A stretch of DNA of 64,000 nt from Rhizobium sp. PP-CC-3A-592 (GTDB lineage Bacteria; Pseudomonadota; Alphaproteobacteria; Rhizobiales; Rhizobiaceae). Under the pieces are notes generated by a model that was not told the DNA's origin, did not search any database, and saw only the letters and a list, made by a program, of their open reading frames with translations. The stretch is taken from positions 744,001 to 808,000 of the forward strand of contig NZ_QJSR01000002.1 in assembly GCF_003217095.1 (NCBI RefSeq). The letters run 5' to 3'. Made by a program: the position numbers and the translations under genes. Positions 1-9,321 of the stretch are shown here, piece after piece. Within the stretch, counting starts at the first letter, position 1; each line of letters begins with the position of its first letter.

Positions 1-1
1 G

Positions 2-316
2 TTCTGGACCTTTGAGGCCTCAGACGGCGCGCGGGGCGAGGGGCACCATGTTCCCACCTACAAGGCGCTCGATCTCGAACCTTCTAGCCTGCACCTGACG
101 ACGGCCGGCCAGGATGGCGGCATCGACGTCACCGTTTCAGCGAAGGGCCTCGCCCTCCACGTGATGATCGAGGCCGATGTTGCCGGGCGCTTCAGCGACA
201 ACGCCTTCGACCTGACCGCGGGGACAAGCCGCACGGTGCGCTTCACCCCATCGACTCCGGGCGAGGGCCCGTCGCCGGTCTTCACCGCCTACGACCTGCA
301 ATCCTCGGCCGGGTGA
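2..316 (+). CDS. beta-mannosidase (glycoside hydrolase family 2), C-terminal fragment
   Basis: Only the last 104 codons lie in the window; the reading frame is open from base 2 to a TGA stop. The translation starts FWTFEASDG and continues as a beta-sandwich-like tail with a YKALDL segment, which resembles the C-terminal immunoglobulin-like domain of bacterial beta-mannosidases that release mannose from the non-reducing ends of beta-mannosides. The catalytic domain lies upstream of the window, so the call rests on the tail alone. The next gene starts about 55 bases downstream on the same strand, and the following three genes are sugar-metabolism enzymes, which fits a carbohydrate utilisation operon. 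Another GH2 enzyme cannot be excluded. Confidence 0.6.
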   Translation, partial: FWTFEASDGARGEGHHVPTYKALDLEPSSLHLTTAGQDGGIDVTVSAKGLALHVMIEADVAGRFSDNAFDLTAGTSRTVRFTPSTPGEGPSPVFTAYDLQSSAG

Positions 317-371
317 CGCTCCCCGACGGAGCCAGAGACCGACCCGCATTTTTTAGAAAAAGGACAGTTCC

Positions 372-1133
372 ATGAGACCGCTCAGCTTCCAGCTCTACAC
401 CGCCCGCAACTTTCCGCCGCTGTCCGATGCCCTGCATCTCGTGGCCAAAGCCGGCTATACACAGGTCGAAGGCTATGGCGCGCTCTATGGCGATCACGAC
501 GACAGCGCGGTGAAGGCACTGAAGGCCGATCTCGACCGCAACGGGCTGACCATGCCGACCGGCCACTTCAGCCTCGACATGCTGGAAAGCCATCCGGAAC
601 GCGCCATCGAGGTGGCGAAGATACTGGGCATCGAGACGATCTACTGCCCCTATGTCCTGCCCGAAAACCGTCCGACGGATGCCGCAGGCTGGAAGGCCTT
701 CGGTGCCCGGCTGCAGAAGGCCGGAGAGACAGTCCGGGCGGCCGGGCTCGGCTTCGGCTGGCACAATCACGACTTCGAATTCGCAGCCCTGCCGGACGGC
801 ACCGTCCCGATGGACCTGATCTTTGAAGGCGGTCCGGATCTCGAATGGGAAGCCGACATTGCCTGGGTGATCCGCGGCGGCGCCGATCCGCTGGCCTGGA
901 TCGACAGCTATGCGGACAGGATCACCGCGGTTCACGTCAAGGACATTGCCCCGGCCGGCGAGAACACGGACGAGGACGGCTGGGCGGATGTCGGGCACGG
1001 AACGGTCGACTGGAAGGGTCTCTATGCCCGTCTCGCTTCGACGCCGGCCAAGACCTACATCGTCGAGCACGACAATCCGAGCGATCTCGCCCGCCTTGCC
1101 GAACGCTCCATCGCCTCCATCAAGACCTTCTGA
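372..1133 (+). CDS. sugar phosphate isomerase/epimerase, TIM-barrel (xylose isomerase-like) family
   Basis: A 253-residue protein with the layout of the AP-endonuclease-2/xylose-isomerase-like TIM barrel. It has an early VEGYG strand near residue 33, a WHNHDFEF segment at 130-137 typical of the family's metal site, HVKD at 188-191, DVGHGTVDW at 206-214 and VEHDNP at 231-236. The conserved His, Asp and Glu positions suggest a divalent-metal isomerase or epimerase acting on a cytosolic sugar or inositol derivative; the substrate cannot be read from sequence. No signal peptide is seen. The ATG follows an AAAAAGGACAG ribosome-binding stretch. It sits 30 bases upstream of a Gfo/Idh/MocA oxidoreductase, a very common pairing for keto-sugar or inositol catabolism. 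Confidence 0.88.
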   Translation: MRPLSFQLYTARNFPPLSDALHLVAKAGYTQVEGYGALYGDHDDSAVKALKADLDRNGLTMPTGHFSLDMLESHPERAIEVAKILGIETIYCPYVLPENRPTDAAGWKAFGARLQKAGETVRAAGLGFGWHNHDFEFAALPDGTVPMDLIFEGGPDLEWEADIAWVIRGGADPLAWIDSYADRITAVHVKDIAPAGENTDEDGWADVGHGTVDWKGLYARLASTPAKTYIVEHDNPSDLARLAERSIASIKTF

Positions 1134-1163
1134 CAGCACGACCTTTTCAAAGGAGCATACGTC

Positions 1164-2297
1164 ATGACACAGGATCTCGGCGTCGGCATCATCGGATGCG
1201 GCAACATTTCCACCACCTATTTCCGGCTCGCGCCCTTGTTCAAGGGCATCGAAATTCGCGCCTGCGCGGACATCAATCCGGCTGCGGCCGAAACGCGGGC
1301 CGGCGAGTACGGCGTCAAGGCGCAGTCGATCGACGAGCTGCTCGCCAACCCGGATATCGACATCGTCGTCAATCTGACCATTCCGGATGCGCATTTCCCC
1401 GTCTCCAAGCAGATCCTCGAGGCCGGCAAGCACGTCTACTCCGAAAAGCCGCTCGTGCTGACGCTGGAGCAGGGCGAGGCGCTTCGCGCCCTTGCGACCT
1501 CGAAGGGCCTCACCGTCTGCTGCGCGCCGGATACGTTCCTTGGCGGTGCGCATCAGCTGGCGCGCGCTCAGGTCGATAGCGGTCGCATCGGCCGCGTCAC
1601 CTCCGGCACCTGCCATGTCATGAGCCCCGGCATGGAAATGTGGCATCCCAATCCGGACTTCTTCTTCCTGCCGGGTGCGGGTCCGGTGCTCGATCTCGGA
1701 CCCTATTACGTCGCCAACCTCATCAACCTCATCGGCCCGGTCAAGCGCGTCGCGGCACTGGCATCCAAGGCCGCAAAGACCCGCACCATCTCGAGCGAGC
1801 CCCGCAAGGGCCAGGTCATCCCCGTGAAGACGCCGACGAACATTCATGCGCTTCTCGAATTCCACAGCGGCGCAACCGTGACGCTGACGGCGAGCTGGGA
1901 TGTCTGGTCGCATCGTCACGGAAATATGGAGCTCTACGGCACTGAAGGCTCGCTCTATGTGCCGGACCCCAACTTCTTCGGCGGCAAGGTCGAGGTCAGC
2001 GGCAAGGGCAAGGAAATCTCGCCGCTCGAGCGCTGGGATCATCCGTTCTCCGTCGAGAACCAGGAGCACCCGCAGGGGCCGCTCGCCAATTATCGCACGG
2101 CCGGTCTCGCCGACATGGCGCAGGCCATTACCGAGGGCCGTGACCCGCGCTGCTCGCTGGAGCGCACGCTCCACGGCGTTGATGTCATGGTCTCGATCCT
2201 GAAGTCGGGCGACGAGGGACGGTTCGTGGACCTCACCACCACCTGCACCCAGCCGGCCCCGCTCGGCATCGAGGCGGCGCGGGCGCTGTTGCGGTAG
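1164..2297 (+). CDS. Gfo/Idh/MocA family NAD(P)-dependent oxidoreductase
   Basis: A 377-residue cytosolic dehydrogenase. The N-terminal Rossmann fold begins with GIIGCGNIS (about residues 8-16), and the family's EKPL motif, whose lysine is catalytic, is at 94-97. The C-terminal half carries the alpha/beta substrate domain with a DLGPYYV segment. Family members oxidise or reduce sugars, inositols or sugar acids using NAD(P). An AAAGGAG ribosome-binding site precedes the ATG. It is cotranscribed with the TIM-barrel isomerase just upstream, and together with the beta-mannosidase suggests a sugar-degradation operon. The actual substrate is unknown. Downstream lies a RIME-like repeat rather than an obvious intrinsic terminator. 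Confidence 0.9.
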   Translation: MTQDLGVGIIGCGNISTTYFRLAPLFKGIEIRACADINPAAAETRAGEYGVKAQSIDELLANPDIDIVVNLTIPDAHFPVSKQILEAGKHVYSEKPLVLTLEQGEALRALATSKGLTVCCAPDTFLGGAHQLARAQVDSGRIGRVTSGTCHVMSPGMEMWHPNPDFFFLPGAGPVLDLGPYYVANLINLIGPVKRVAALASKAAKTRTISSEPRKGQVIPVKTPTNIHALLEFHSGATVTLTASWDVWSHRHGNMELYGTEGSLYVPDPNFFGGKVEVSGKGKEISPLERWDHPFSVENQEHPQGPLANYRTAGLADMAQAITEGRDPRCSLERTLHGVDVMVSILKSGDEGRFVDLTTTCTQPAPLGIEAARALLR

Positions 2298-2316
2298 ACG
2301 ACGACGGTCAGGGCCG

Positions 2317-2454
2317 CCCCTCATCCCCCTGCCGGGACCTTCTCCCCGCCAGGCGGGGCGAAGGGACTCTTGGCACCGCGTCCGCTCCATATGAAAACAT
2401 CACGCATGGCACGTCCCCTCTCCCCGCAAGCGGGGAGAGGGTTAGGTGAGGGGC
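2317..2454. repeat. RIME-like double-palindrome intergenic element (family A, copy 1)
   Basis: Two GC-rich palindromes are separated by a conserved centre of about 45 bases. The left palindrome is built on TTCTCCCCGCC/GGCGGGGCGAA and the right on CTCTCCCCGC/GCGGGGAGAG, and the element ends in GTGAGGGGC. Other full copies occur at 33771, 41859 and 49169, and a half copy lies inside uvrB at 27183. The arrangement resembles the Rhizobium-specific intergenic mosaic elements; that name is my assignment by form, not by alignment. It lies between the oxidoreductase and the aldo/keto reductase genes. Confidence 0.75.
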
Positions 2455-2551
2455 TGGTTCACCCACGACGCAAACAAAATCCGCGTGACGGTTCCTGCCG
2501 CGGGCGTTCTGCGATAGACCACGCCAACACTGACGAACGGAGGACAAGACA

Positions 2552-3583
2552 ATGACCTGGCATCCCGCCGACACCCGCTACGACACGATGATCTACAACC
2601 GTTGCGGCCGCTCCGGCCTCAAGCTGCCGGCGATCTCGTTCGGGCTGTGGCACACCTTCGGCGAAACCACGCCGCATGCGCTGAAGCGCGAGATGTGCCA
2701 GACGGCCTTCGATCTCGGCATCACCCATTTCGATCTCGCCAACAATTACGGCCCGCCCTATGGCGCTGCCGAAACGGCCTTCGGCGAGATCTTCAAACAG
2801 GACTTCAAGCCCTATCGCGACGAGATGATCATTTCGTCCAAGGCCGGATACGATATGTGGCCGGGTCCCTATGGCGAATGGGGCAGCCGCAAGTACCTCA
2901 TCGCCTCCTGCGACCAGAGCCTGAAGCGCATGGGCCTCGACTATGTCGATATCTTCTATTCGCACCGCTTCGATCCCGAGACCCCGCTGGAAGAGACCTG
3001 CGGCGCGCTCGACCATATTGTCCGGTCCGGCCGGGCGCTCTATGTCGGCATCTCCTCCTACAATTCGCAGCGGACCCGCGAAGCGGCCGCGATCCTCAAG
3101 GACCTCGGCACGCCGCTCCTGATCCACCAGCCGAGCTACTCGATGATCAACCGCTGGGTCGAGGATGACGGGCTTCTGGATACGGTCGAGGATCTCGGCG
3201 TCGGTTCCATCGTGTTCTCGCCGCTGGCGCAGGGCATGCTGACGACGAAGTATCTGAACGGTATTCCCGACGACAGCCGCGCTGCCCTGAACCACTATCT
3301 CAACCAGCGCCTCATCCGTCCCGAGGTCATCGACAATGTCCGCAAGCTTAACGAGATCGCCACCCGTCGCGGCCAGACGCTGGCGCAGATGGCGCTTGCC
3401 TGGGTGCTGCGCGGCGGCCGCGTGACCTCGGCGCTGATCGGCGCCAGCAAGACGTCGCAGATCGTGGATTGCGTCAAGGCGATCGACAACCTGTCGTTCA
3501 CGGCCGAGGAACTGGCCGAGATCGACACCTATGCCCGCGAGGCCGATATCAACCTCTGGGCCAAGTCGGCCGAACTGGCCTGA
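2552..3583 (+). CDS. mgrA: aldo/keto reductase, L-glyceraldehyde-3-phosphate reductase type (YghZ/MgrA-like)
   Basis: A 343-residue NADPH-dependent aldo/keto reductase of the YghZ group. The catalytic tetrad is visible: Asp61 in FDLANNYG, Tyr66, Lys97 in SSKAGY and His138 in YSHRFD. The start, MTWHPADTRYDTMIYNRCGRSG, is characteristic of this group, which detoxifies methylglyoxal and reduces L-glyceraldehyde 3-phosphate in the cytosol. The length matches the family. A GGAGGAC ribosome-binding site precedes the ATG. The preceding genes on the same strand are sugar enzymes, but the 254-base gap with a palindromic element suggests a separate transcription unit. Gene naming follows E. coli usage and the in vivo substrate is inferred. 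Confidence 0.88.
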   Translation: MTWHPADTRYDTMIYNRCGRSGLKLPAISFGLWHTFGETTPHALKREMCQTAFDLGITHFDLANNYGPPYGAAETAFGEIFKQDFKPYRDEMIISSKAGYDMWPGPYGEWGSRKYLIASCDQSLKRMGLDYVDIFYSHRFDPETPLEETCGALDHIVRSGRALYVGISSYNSQRTREAAAILKDLGTPLLIHQPSYSMINRWVEDDGLLDTVEDLGVGSIVFSPLAQGMLTTKYLNGIPDDSRAALNHYLNQRLIRPEVIDNVRKLNEIATRRGQTLAQMALAWVLRGGRVTSALIGASKTSQIVDCVKAIDNLSFTAEELAEIDTYAREADINLWAKSAELA

Positions 3584-3653
3584 GGTCTCTACGGCTTCCG
3601 GCGCATTGCCTCCCGATGGCGTTGTTCTTGTGTCGAGCGACGCCATCCCCCCG

Positions 3654-3763
3654 CCGTCATGCTCGGGCTTGTCCCGAGCATCTGCTGCACTGCCCGCGAT
3701 CTGAAGGGCCATGATGTTTGCGGGGACGGCAGCAGATCCTCGGCACAAGGCCGAGGATGACGG
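3654..3763. repeat. long intergenic palindrome (family C, copy 1)
   Basis: An imperfect inverted repeat whose arms read CCGTCATGCTCGGGCTTGTC and, at the other end, AAGGCCGAGGATGACGG. Each arm is itself a small palindrome. Further copies lie at 17874 and 61258. Sequence similarity among copies extends beyond the arms into flanks containing GTCGAGC. It lies between the convergent aldo/keto reductase and cysA genes, where it could act as a two-way terminator. Confidence 0.75.
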
Positions 3764-3821
3764 AGGAGAGGGCGAGCGATCAACCGGCGACCGTCTCAAG
3801 GACAGGCAAGCCGCCTCGGCT

Positions 3822-4850
3822 TCAAGCCGGCGTGGTGGAAAATACCCGCGGGCGCAGGATTTCCAGCGTTCCGCGTGCGGTCGTGCGGAAGGGAAACTCC
3901 GGCGCGGTGTCGAATTCGACATGCTGGCCGTCTGCGGTCACCGCAAGAATCCGCTTGGAATCCGGGCGGTCGATGACGCGCAGGATGACGGCGGGGATGC
4001 CCGAGCCATCCTCGCGCCAGATGACGTCGGCCGGGCGGAAGAACAGTTCCGCCGGACCGTCAGGGATGCCCGCCGCATCGAACAGGATCTCGTTGACGCT
4101 GGCGCGGCCGGCCGTCACCGTCGCCCTCAAGCGGTTGGCATCGCCGAGGAAGTTCATCACGAAGGCATTTTCCGGCGTGCGGCAGACCTCTTCCGGCGTG
4201 CCGGTCTGGACGATCCGGCCCTTGTCGAGGATGACGACCCGATCGGCGAGGTCGAGCGCTTCGGCCTGGTCGTGGGTGACAAACAGCGTGGTGATGCCGA
4301 GCTCCTCGTGGATCTTGCGCAGCCAGCGGCGAAGGTCGCGCCGCACATTGGCGTCCAGCGCGCCGAAGGGTTCGTCGAGCAGCAGCACCTTCGGATCGAC
4401 CGCGAGCGCCCGGGCGAGCGCCACGCGCTGGCGCTGGCCGCCGGAGATCTGCGCGGGGAAGCGATCCTTCAGCCCGTCGAGCTGCACCAGCCGGAGGAGG
4501 TCGGCCACGCGGTCGGCAATCTCGGCCGTCGAGCGGCGGGTCTTCGAGACCTTCATGCCGAAGGCGATGTTCTCGCCGATCGTCATATGCGGGAACAGCG
4601 CATAATGCTGGAACACGAAGCCGACGCCGCGGTTGCGGACCTCGATGTCGGTGGCGTTCTCCTCGCCGAAGAAGATCGCGCCCTCATCCGGATATTCGAG
4701 CCCTGCGACCATGCGCAGGATCGTCGTCTTGCCCGAGCCCGAGGGGCCGAGCAGGGCGACCAGTTCGCCGCTTTCGATCTCCAGCGAAACGCCATGGACG
4801 GCGCGGAAGGTGTCGAAGGTCTTGACGATCGTATCGAGGCGGATCTTCAC
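3822..4850 (-). CDS. cysA: sulfate/thiosulfate ABC transporter, ATP-binding protein CysA
   Basis: A 342-residue ATPase that energises sulfate/thiosulfate import at the inner face of the membrane. Walker A GPSGSGKT is at 35-42, the ABC signature SGGQ at 136-139 and Walker B LLLDEP at 156-161. The C-terminal third is a regulatory TOBE-type domain, as in CysA. Its ATG overlaps the stop of cysW by four bases, so translation is coupled. It is the last gene of sbp-cysT-cysW-cysA. A family C palindrome follows the stop codon and is the only candidate terminator. Confidence 0.95.
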   Translation of the reverse strand: MKIRLDTIVKTFDTFRAVHGVSLEIESGELVALLGPSGSGKTTILRMVAGLEYPDEGAIFFGEENATDIEVRNRGVGFVFQHYALFPHMTIGENIAFGMKVSKTRRSTAEIADRVADLLRLVQLDGLKDRFPAQISGGQRQRVALARALAVDPKVLLLDEPFGALDANVRRDLRRWLRKIHEELGITTLFVTHDQAEALDLADRVVILDKGRIVQTGTPEEVCRTPENAFVMNFLGDANRLRATVTAGRASVNEILFDAAGIPDGPAELFFRPADVIWREDGSGIPAVILRVIDRPDSKRILAVTADGQHVEFDTAPEFPFRTTARGTLEILRPRVFSTTPA

Positions 4851-5764
4851 GGCTTGGATATCCCCGGTTCAGTCGTTTCAAGTGTCGGGCCGGCCAATGC
4901 CGGACCGGTAAGCGCTGGACGCCGGACGCGGCCGGCGCCGCGGCGCTCCAGCGCGACCTTGGCGATCAGCGTCACGATGGCAAGGCTTGCAAGGATCGAG
5001 GCGGCGGCAAAGGCGCCGACCGCATTGTAGTCGTGGTAGAGCAGTTCGATGTGCAGCGGCAGCGTGTTGGTCTGGCCGCGGATATTGCCCGAGACGACCG
5101 AGACGGCGCCGAATTCCCCCATGACGCGGGAATTGCAGAGGATGACGCCGTAGAGCAGCGCCCATTTGATGTTGGGCAGCGTCACCGAGAAGAACGTCCG
5201 CCAGCCGCTGGCGCCAAGCGAGGTCGCGGCCTCCTCCAGATCCCGGCCCTGGGCCTGCATCAGCGGAATGAGTTCGCGGGCGACGAAGGGGGCCGTGACG
5301 AAGAGGCTGGCCAGCACGATGCCGGGCAGAGCGAAGAGGATCTTCATGTCGGCCGATTGCAGCGTCTCGCCGAACAGGCCCTGAAGGCCGTAGACGAACA
5401 GATAGGCGACGCCGGCGACGATGGGCGAGACCGAGAAGGGGATCTCGATGACGACCAGCAGCAGGCGGCGTCCGGGGAAGTCGAACTTGGTGATGGCCCA
5501 GGCAGCGGCGACCCCGAAGATCGTGTTGATGGGCACGGCGATCAGCGCCGTCAGCGCCGTCATCCAGATCGCATGCACGGTGTCGCGGTCGGTGATCGAT
5601 TTTGCGAAGAACGCGGCGCCCTTGGAGAACGCCTGCACGCCGATGATGGCGAGCGGGGCGACGATGACCAGCGCCACCAGCAGGAGAACGACCGCAATGA
5701 GGCTGTTGCGGAAGATCGGCTTTTCGCCGATGCGCGGCGGGCGGCGGGTTTTCGTTCTGGTCAT
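4847..5764 (-). CDS. cysW: sulfate ABC transporter permease CysW
   Basis: A 305-residue inner-membrane permease with about six hydrophobic segments; the first, ALVIVAPLAIIGVQAF, begins near residue 35. The typical permease EAA loop is present as EEAATSLGASGW, which docks the ATPase. Together with CysT it forms the sulfate channel. It starts two bases after the cysT stop and overlaps cysA by four bases, so the four genes form a tight operon. The C-terminal tail after the last membrane segment is basic and then Ala/Pro/Gly-rich. CysW rather than CysT is assigned from its position and its RDTVHAIWMT region. Confidence 0.93.
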   Translation of the reverse strand: MTRTKTRRPPRIGEKPIFRNSLIAVVLLLVALVIVAPLAIIGVQAFSKGAAFFAKSITDRDTVHAIWMTALTALIAVPINTIFGVAAAWAITKFDFPGRRLLLVVIEIPFSVSPIVAGVAYLFVYGLQGLFGETLQSADMKILFALPGIVLASLFVTAPFVARELIPLMQAQGRDLEEAATSLGASGWRTFFSVTLPNIKWALLYGVILCNSRVMGEFGAVSVVSGNIRGQTNTLPLHIELLYHDYNAVGAFAAASILASLAIVTLIAKVALERRGAGRVRRPALTGPALAGPTLETTEPGISKP

Positions 5765-5766
5765 GG

Positions 5767-6588
5767 TCAGCCCTTCACCGTGTAGCGCAGGGCGCGGGTC
5801 TGCAGGATATTGGTGATCGCCAGCATCAGGAACGCGGCCATCAGCATGACGGAGGCGATGGCGGCGGAGGCCGGGTAGTCGTATTCCTCCAGCCGGATGA
5901 AGGCGAGGAGGGCGGTGATTTCCGTCTCGTAGGGCTGATTGCCGGCGATGAAGATGATGGCGCCGAACTCGCCGAGGCTGCGCGCGAAGGACAGCGACAG
6001 GCCGGCGAGGATGGCGGGAAAGAGCTGCGGCAGCAGCACCTTGGCGAAGATCTCGCCGTCGCTCGCGCCCAGCGTCTGCGCGGCTTCTTCCAGCGCGCCG
6101 TCGAGCTCTTCCAGCACCGGCTGCACCGTGCGCACGATGAAGGGCAGGCTGGTGAAGGCCATGGCGATGATGATGCCGAGGGGGGTGTAGGCGACCTTGA
6201 GCCCAAGCGTCGAGAGGGCACTGCCGAACCAGCCATTGCTGGCAAACAGCGTCGTCAGGGCGATGCCCGCCACCGCTGTCGGCAGTGCGAAGGGAAGGTC
6301 CACCAGCGCATCGACGATGCGGCGGCCGGGGAAGCGATAGCGCACGATGACCCAGGCAAGCGCCATGCCGAAGACGAGGTTGAAGGCGGTCGCCGCGGCA
6401 GCGCAGAGCAGCGTCACGCGATAGCTGGCGACCGCGCGGTCGGACGAGATGATCGTCCAGTAATCGCCCGGACCGAGGCTGGCCGCTTTGAAGATCAGCG
6501 CGCCGAGCGGCAGCACCACGATCACGGCGACATAGACCAGCGTGATGCCGAGGGTGAGCGGCAAGCCGGGAAGAATGCGCCGAGCCAA
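5767..6588 (-). CDS. cysT: sulfate ABC transporter permease CysT (CysU)
   Basis: A 273-residue inner-membrane permease that pairs with CysW. Hydrophobic spans begin with LTLGITLVYVAVIVVLPLGA near the N terminus. The EAA loop EEAAQTLGASDGEIF is visible in the second half, followed by the SLGEFGA segment typical of sulfate permeases. Length and order match cysT in known sbp/cysP-cysT-cysW-cysA operons. It is separated from sbp by about 170 bases that contain a strong hairpin, so the permease genes may be expressed at a lower level than the binding protein. Confidence 0.93.
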   Translation of the reverse strand: MARRILPGLPLTLGITLVYVAVIVVLPLGALIFKAASLGPGDYWTIISSDRAVASYRVTLLCAAAATAFNLVFGMALAWVIVRYRFPGRRIVDALVDLPFALPTAVAGIALTTLFASNGWFGSALSTLGLKVAYTPLGIIIAMAFTSLPFIVRTVQPVLEELDGALEEAAQTLGASDGEIFAKVLLPQLFPAILAGLSLSFARSLGEFGAIIFIAGNQPYETEITALLAFIRLEEYDYPASAAIASVMLMAAFLMLAITNILQTRALRYTVKG

Positions 6589-6699
6589 GGCCGGTCCTCT
6601 TTCTTGTCAGGTCGCGTGGGCGGCGGAGGCCGTCCTGCGGTCGTTCACGGGCCGCAGCTTGGTCCTCACCGGTGACGATGGGGCAAGCTGCAAACGGAT

Positions 6700-6737
6700 G
6701 GAAGCCGCGGGGGACATCGTGTCCCGCCGCGGCTTCC
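6700..6737 (-). terminator. intercistronic hairpin between sbp and cysT
   Basis: Arms GGAAGCCGCGG(C)GGGAC and GTCCCCCGCGGCTTCC enclose a five-base loop. Read on the minus strand it lies after sbp and before cysT, with no long U run, so partial termination or 3'-end protection of sbp mRNA is more likely than full stop. On the plus strand it is followed by GTTTTCC. Confidence 0.6.
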
Positions 6738-6761
6738 GTTTTCCATAGATTGGCCCTGCGA

Positions 6762-7739
6762 TCAACGGCTGCCGTAAAGTTTGTCGAGATGGCCGCCTTC
6801 GGCGAACTCTTCCTTCTTCACGTTGGCCCATCCGCCGAACACGTCCTCGACCTTGAGAAGGCGGATATCCGGGAACTGATCCTTGAACTTCGCCGCGACG
6901 GTTGCGTCGTTCACGCGGTTGCCGTTCTCGGCAAGAATGGTCTGGCCTTCGGGCGTGTAGAGGAAGTCGAGATAGGATTTCGCGAGATCGCGCGTCTTGC
7001 GCTTGTCCACGACCTTGTCGACCACGGCGACCGGGAATTCCGCGAGCAGGCTGACGGAGGGCACGACGATGTCGAACTTGTCCTCGCCGAATTCCTTGGC
7101 GATGCCCTTGGTCTCCGCCTCGAAGGTGATCAGCACGTCGCCGGTCTCGCGCTCGACGAAGGTGGTGGTGGCGGCGCGGCCGCCGGTGTCGAAGACGGGA
7201 ACGTTGTCGAACAGCTTGGCGATGAACGCGTCCACCTTGGCCGGATCGTTCTTGAAGGTCTCCTTAGCGAAGGCGAGCGCTGCCAGATAGGTGTAGCGCG
7301 CATTGCCGGAGGTCTTGGGGTTGGGGAAGATGACCTTCACGTCGTCGCGCACGAGGTCATTCCAGTCCTTGATGCCCTTCGGGTTGCCCTCGCGCACGAG
7401 GAAGGCCGGGAAGGAATAATAGGGCGAGGCGTTGTTCGGGAAATCCGTCTTCCAGTCGTCGGTGACGAAGCCGCCCTTCACGAGGGCGTCGATGTCGATG
7501 ACCTGGTTGAACGTGACGACATCGGCTTCCAGACCTTCCAGAACGGCGCGCGCCTGTTTGGACGATCCACCATGCGACTGATCGACCGTGACGCCGGGGT
7601 GCCTGGCGACGAAGGCTTCGTTGACCTTCTCGAACAGCTCGCGCGAAATATCGTAGGACGCGTTGAGCAGCTTGTCGTCGGCATGGGCGGAAGCGGTCAA
7701 TGCGGCAAGGGCGGCACCGATCAGAAGGAAGCGTTTCAT
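6762..7739 (-). CDS. sbp: sulfate ABC transporter periplasmic sulfate-binding protein
   Basis: A 325-residue periplasmic solute-binding protein. An N-terminal signal peptide (basic start, hydrophobic LLIGAALAALTASAHA) ends at an AHA-D cleavage site near residue 20. The mature start, DKLLNASYDISRELFEKVN, and the later SHGGSSKQARAVLEGLEADVV region are typical of Sbp/CysP proteins that deliver sulfate or thiosulfate to CysTW. It is the first gene of the minus-strand sulfate operon and is followed by a hairpin that probably makes it the most abundant product. Whether it prefers sulfate or thiosulfate cannot be decided from sequence; sbp is used for that reason. Confidence 0.93.
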   Translation of the reverse strand: MKRFLLIGAALAALTASAHADDKLLNASYDISRELFEKVNEAFVARHPGVTVDQSHGGSSKQARAVLEGLEADVVTFNQVIDIDALVKGGFVTDDWKTDFPNNASPYYSFPAFLVREGNPKGIKDWNDLVRDDVKVIFPNPKTSGNARYTYLAALAFAKETFKNDPAKVDAFIAKLFDNVPVFDTGGRAATTTFVERETGDVLITFEAETKGIAKEFGEDKFDIVVPSVSLLAEFPVAVVDKVVDKRKTRDLAKSYLDFLYTPEGQTILAENGNRVNDATVAAKFKDQFPDIRLLKVEDVFGGWANVKKEEFAEGGHLDKLYGSR

Positions 7740-9189
<1,450 letters not shown>

Positions 9190-9213
9190 TCCCTTTCACC
9201 ATGTCAAAGACCG

Positions 9214-9253
9214 CCGCCGGAGCCCATCTTTGCACAGGGGCTCTGGCGGTTTT
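9214..9253 (+). terminator. intrinsic terminator after dctP
   Basis: The stem CCGCCGGAGCCC pairs with GGGGCTCTGGCGG across an 11-base loop and is followed by TTTT. It sits about 25 bases after the dctP stop codon. Confidence 0.8.
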
Positions 9254-9274
9254 CGTTTGCCGTTGTACCACATG

Positions 9275-9300
9275 AAAAACGGCCGGGGATGAGCCCGGCC
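9275..9300 (-). terminator. intrinsic terminator after dctM
   Basis: On the minus strand GGCCGGGCTCATCCCCGGCC forms a stem followed by GTTTTT. It lies about 20 bases beyond the dctM stop, facing the dctP terminator. Confidence 0.8.
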
Positions 9301-9321
9301 CTTCTGTCCGTTCGGCCCCGC

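Noticed and set aside
282-2390. A 702-codon open frame on the minus strand across the sugar isomerase and oxidoreductase genes
   Set aside because: It is a shadow of two well-supported plus-strand genes with clear family motifs. Its composition is Arg/Gly/Ala-rich without any recognisable domain.
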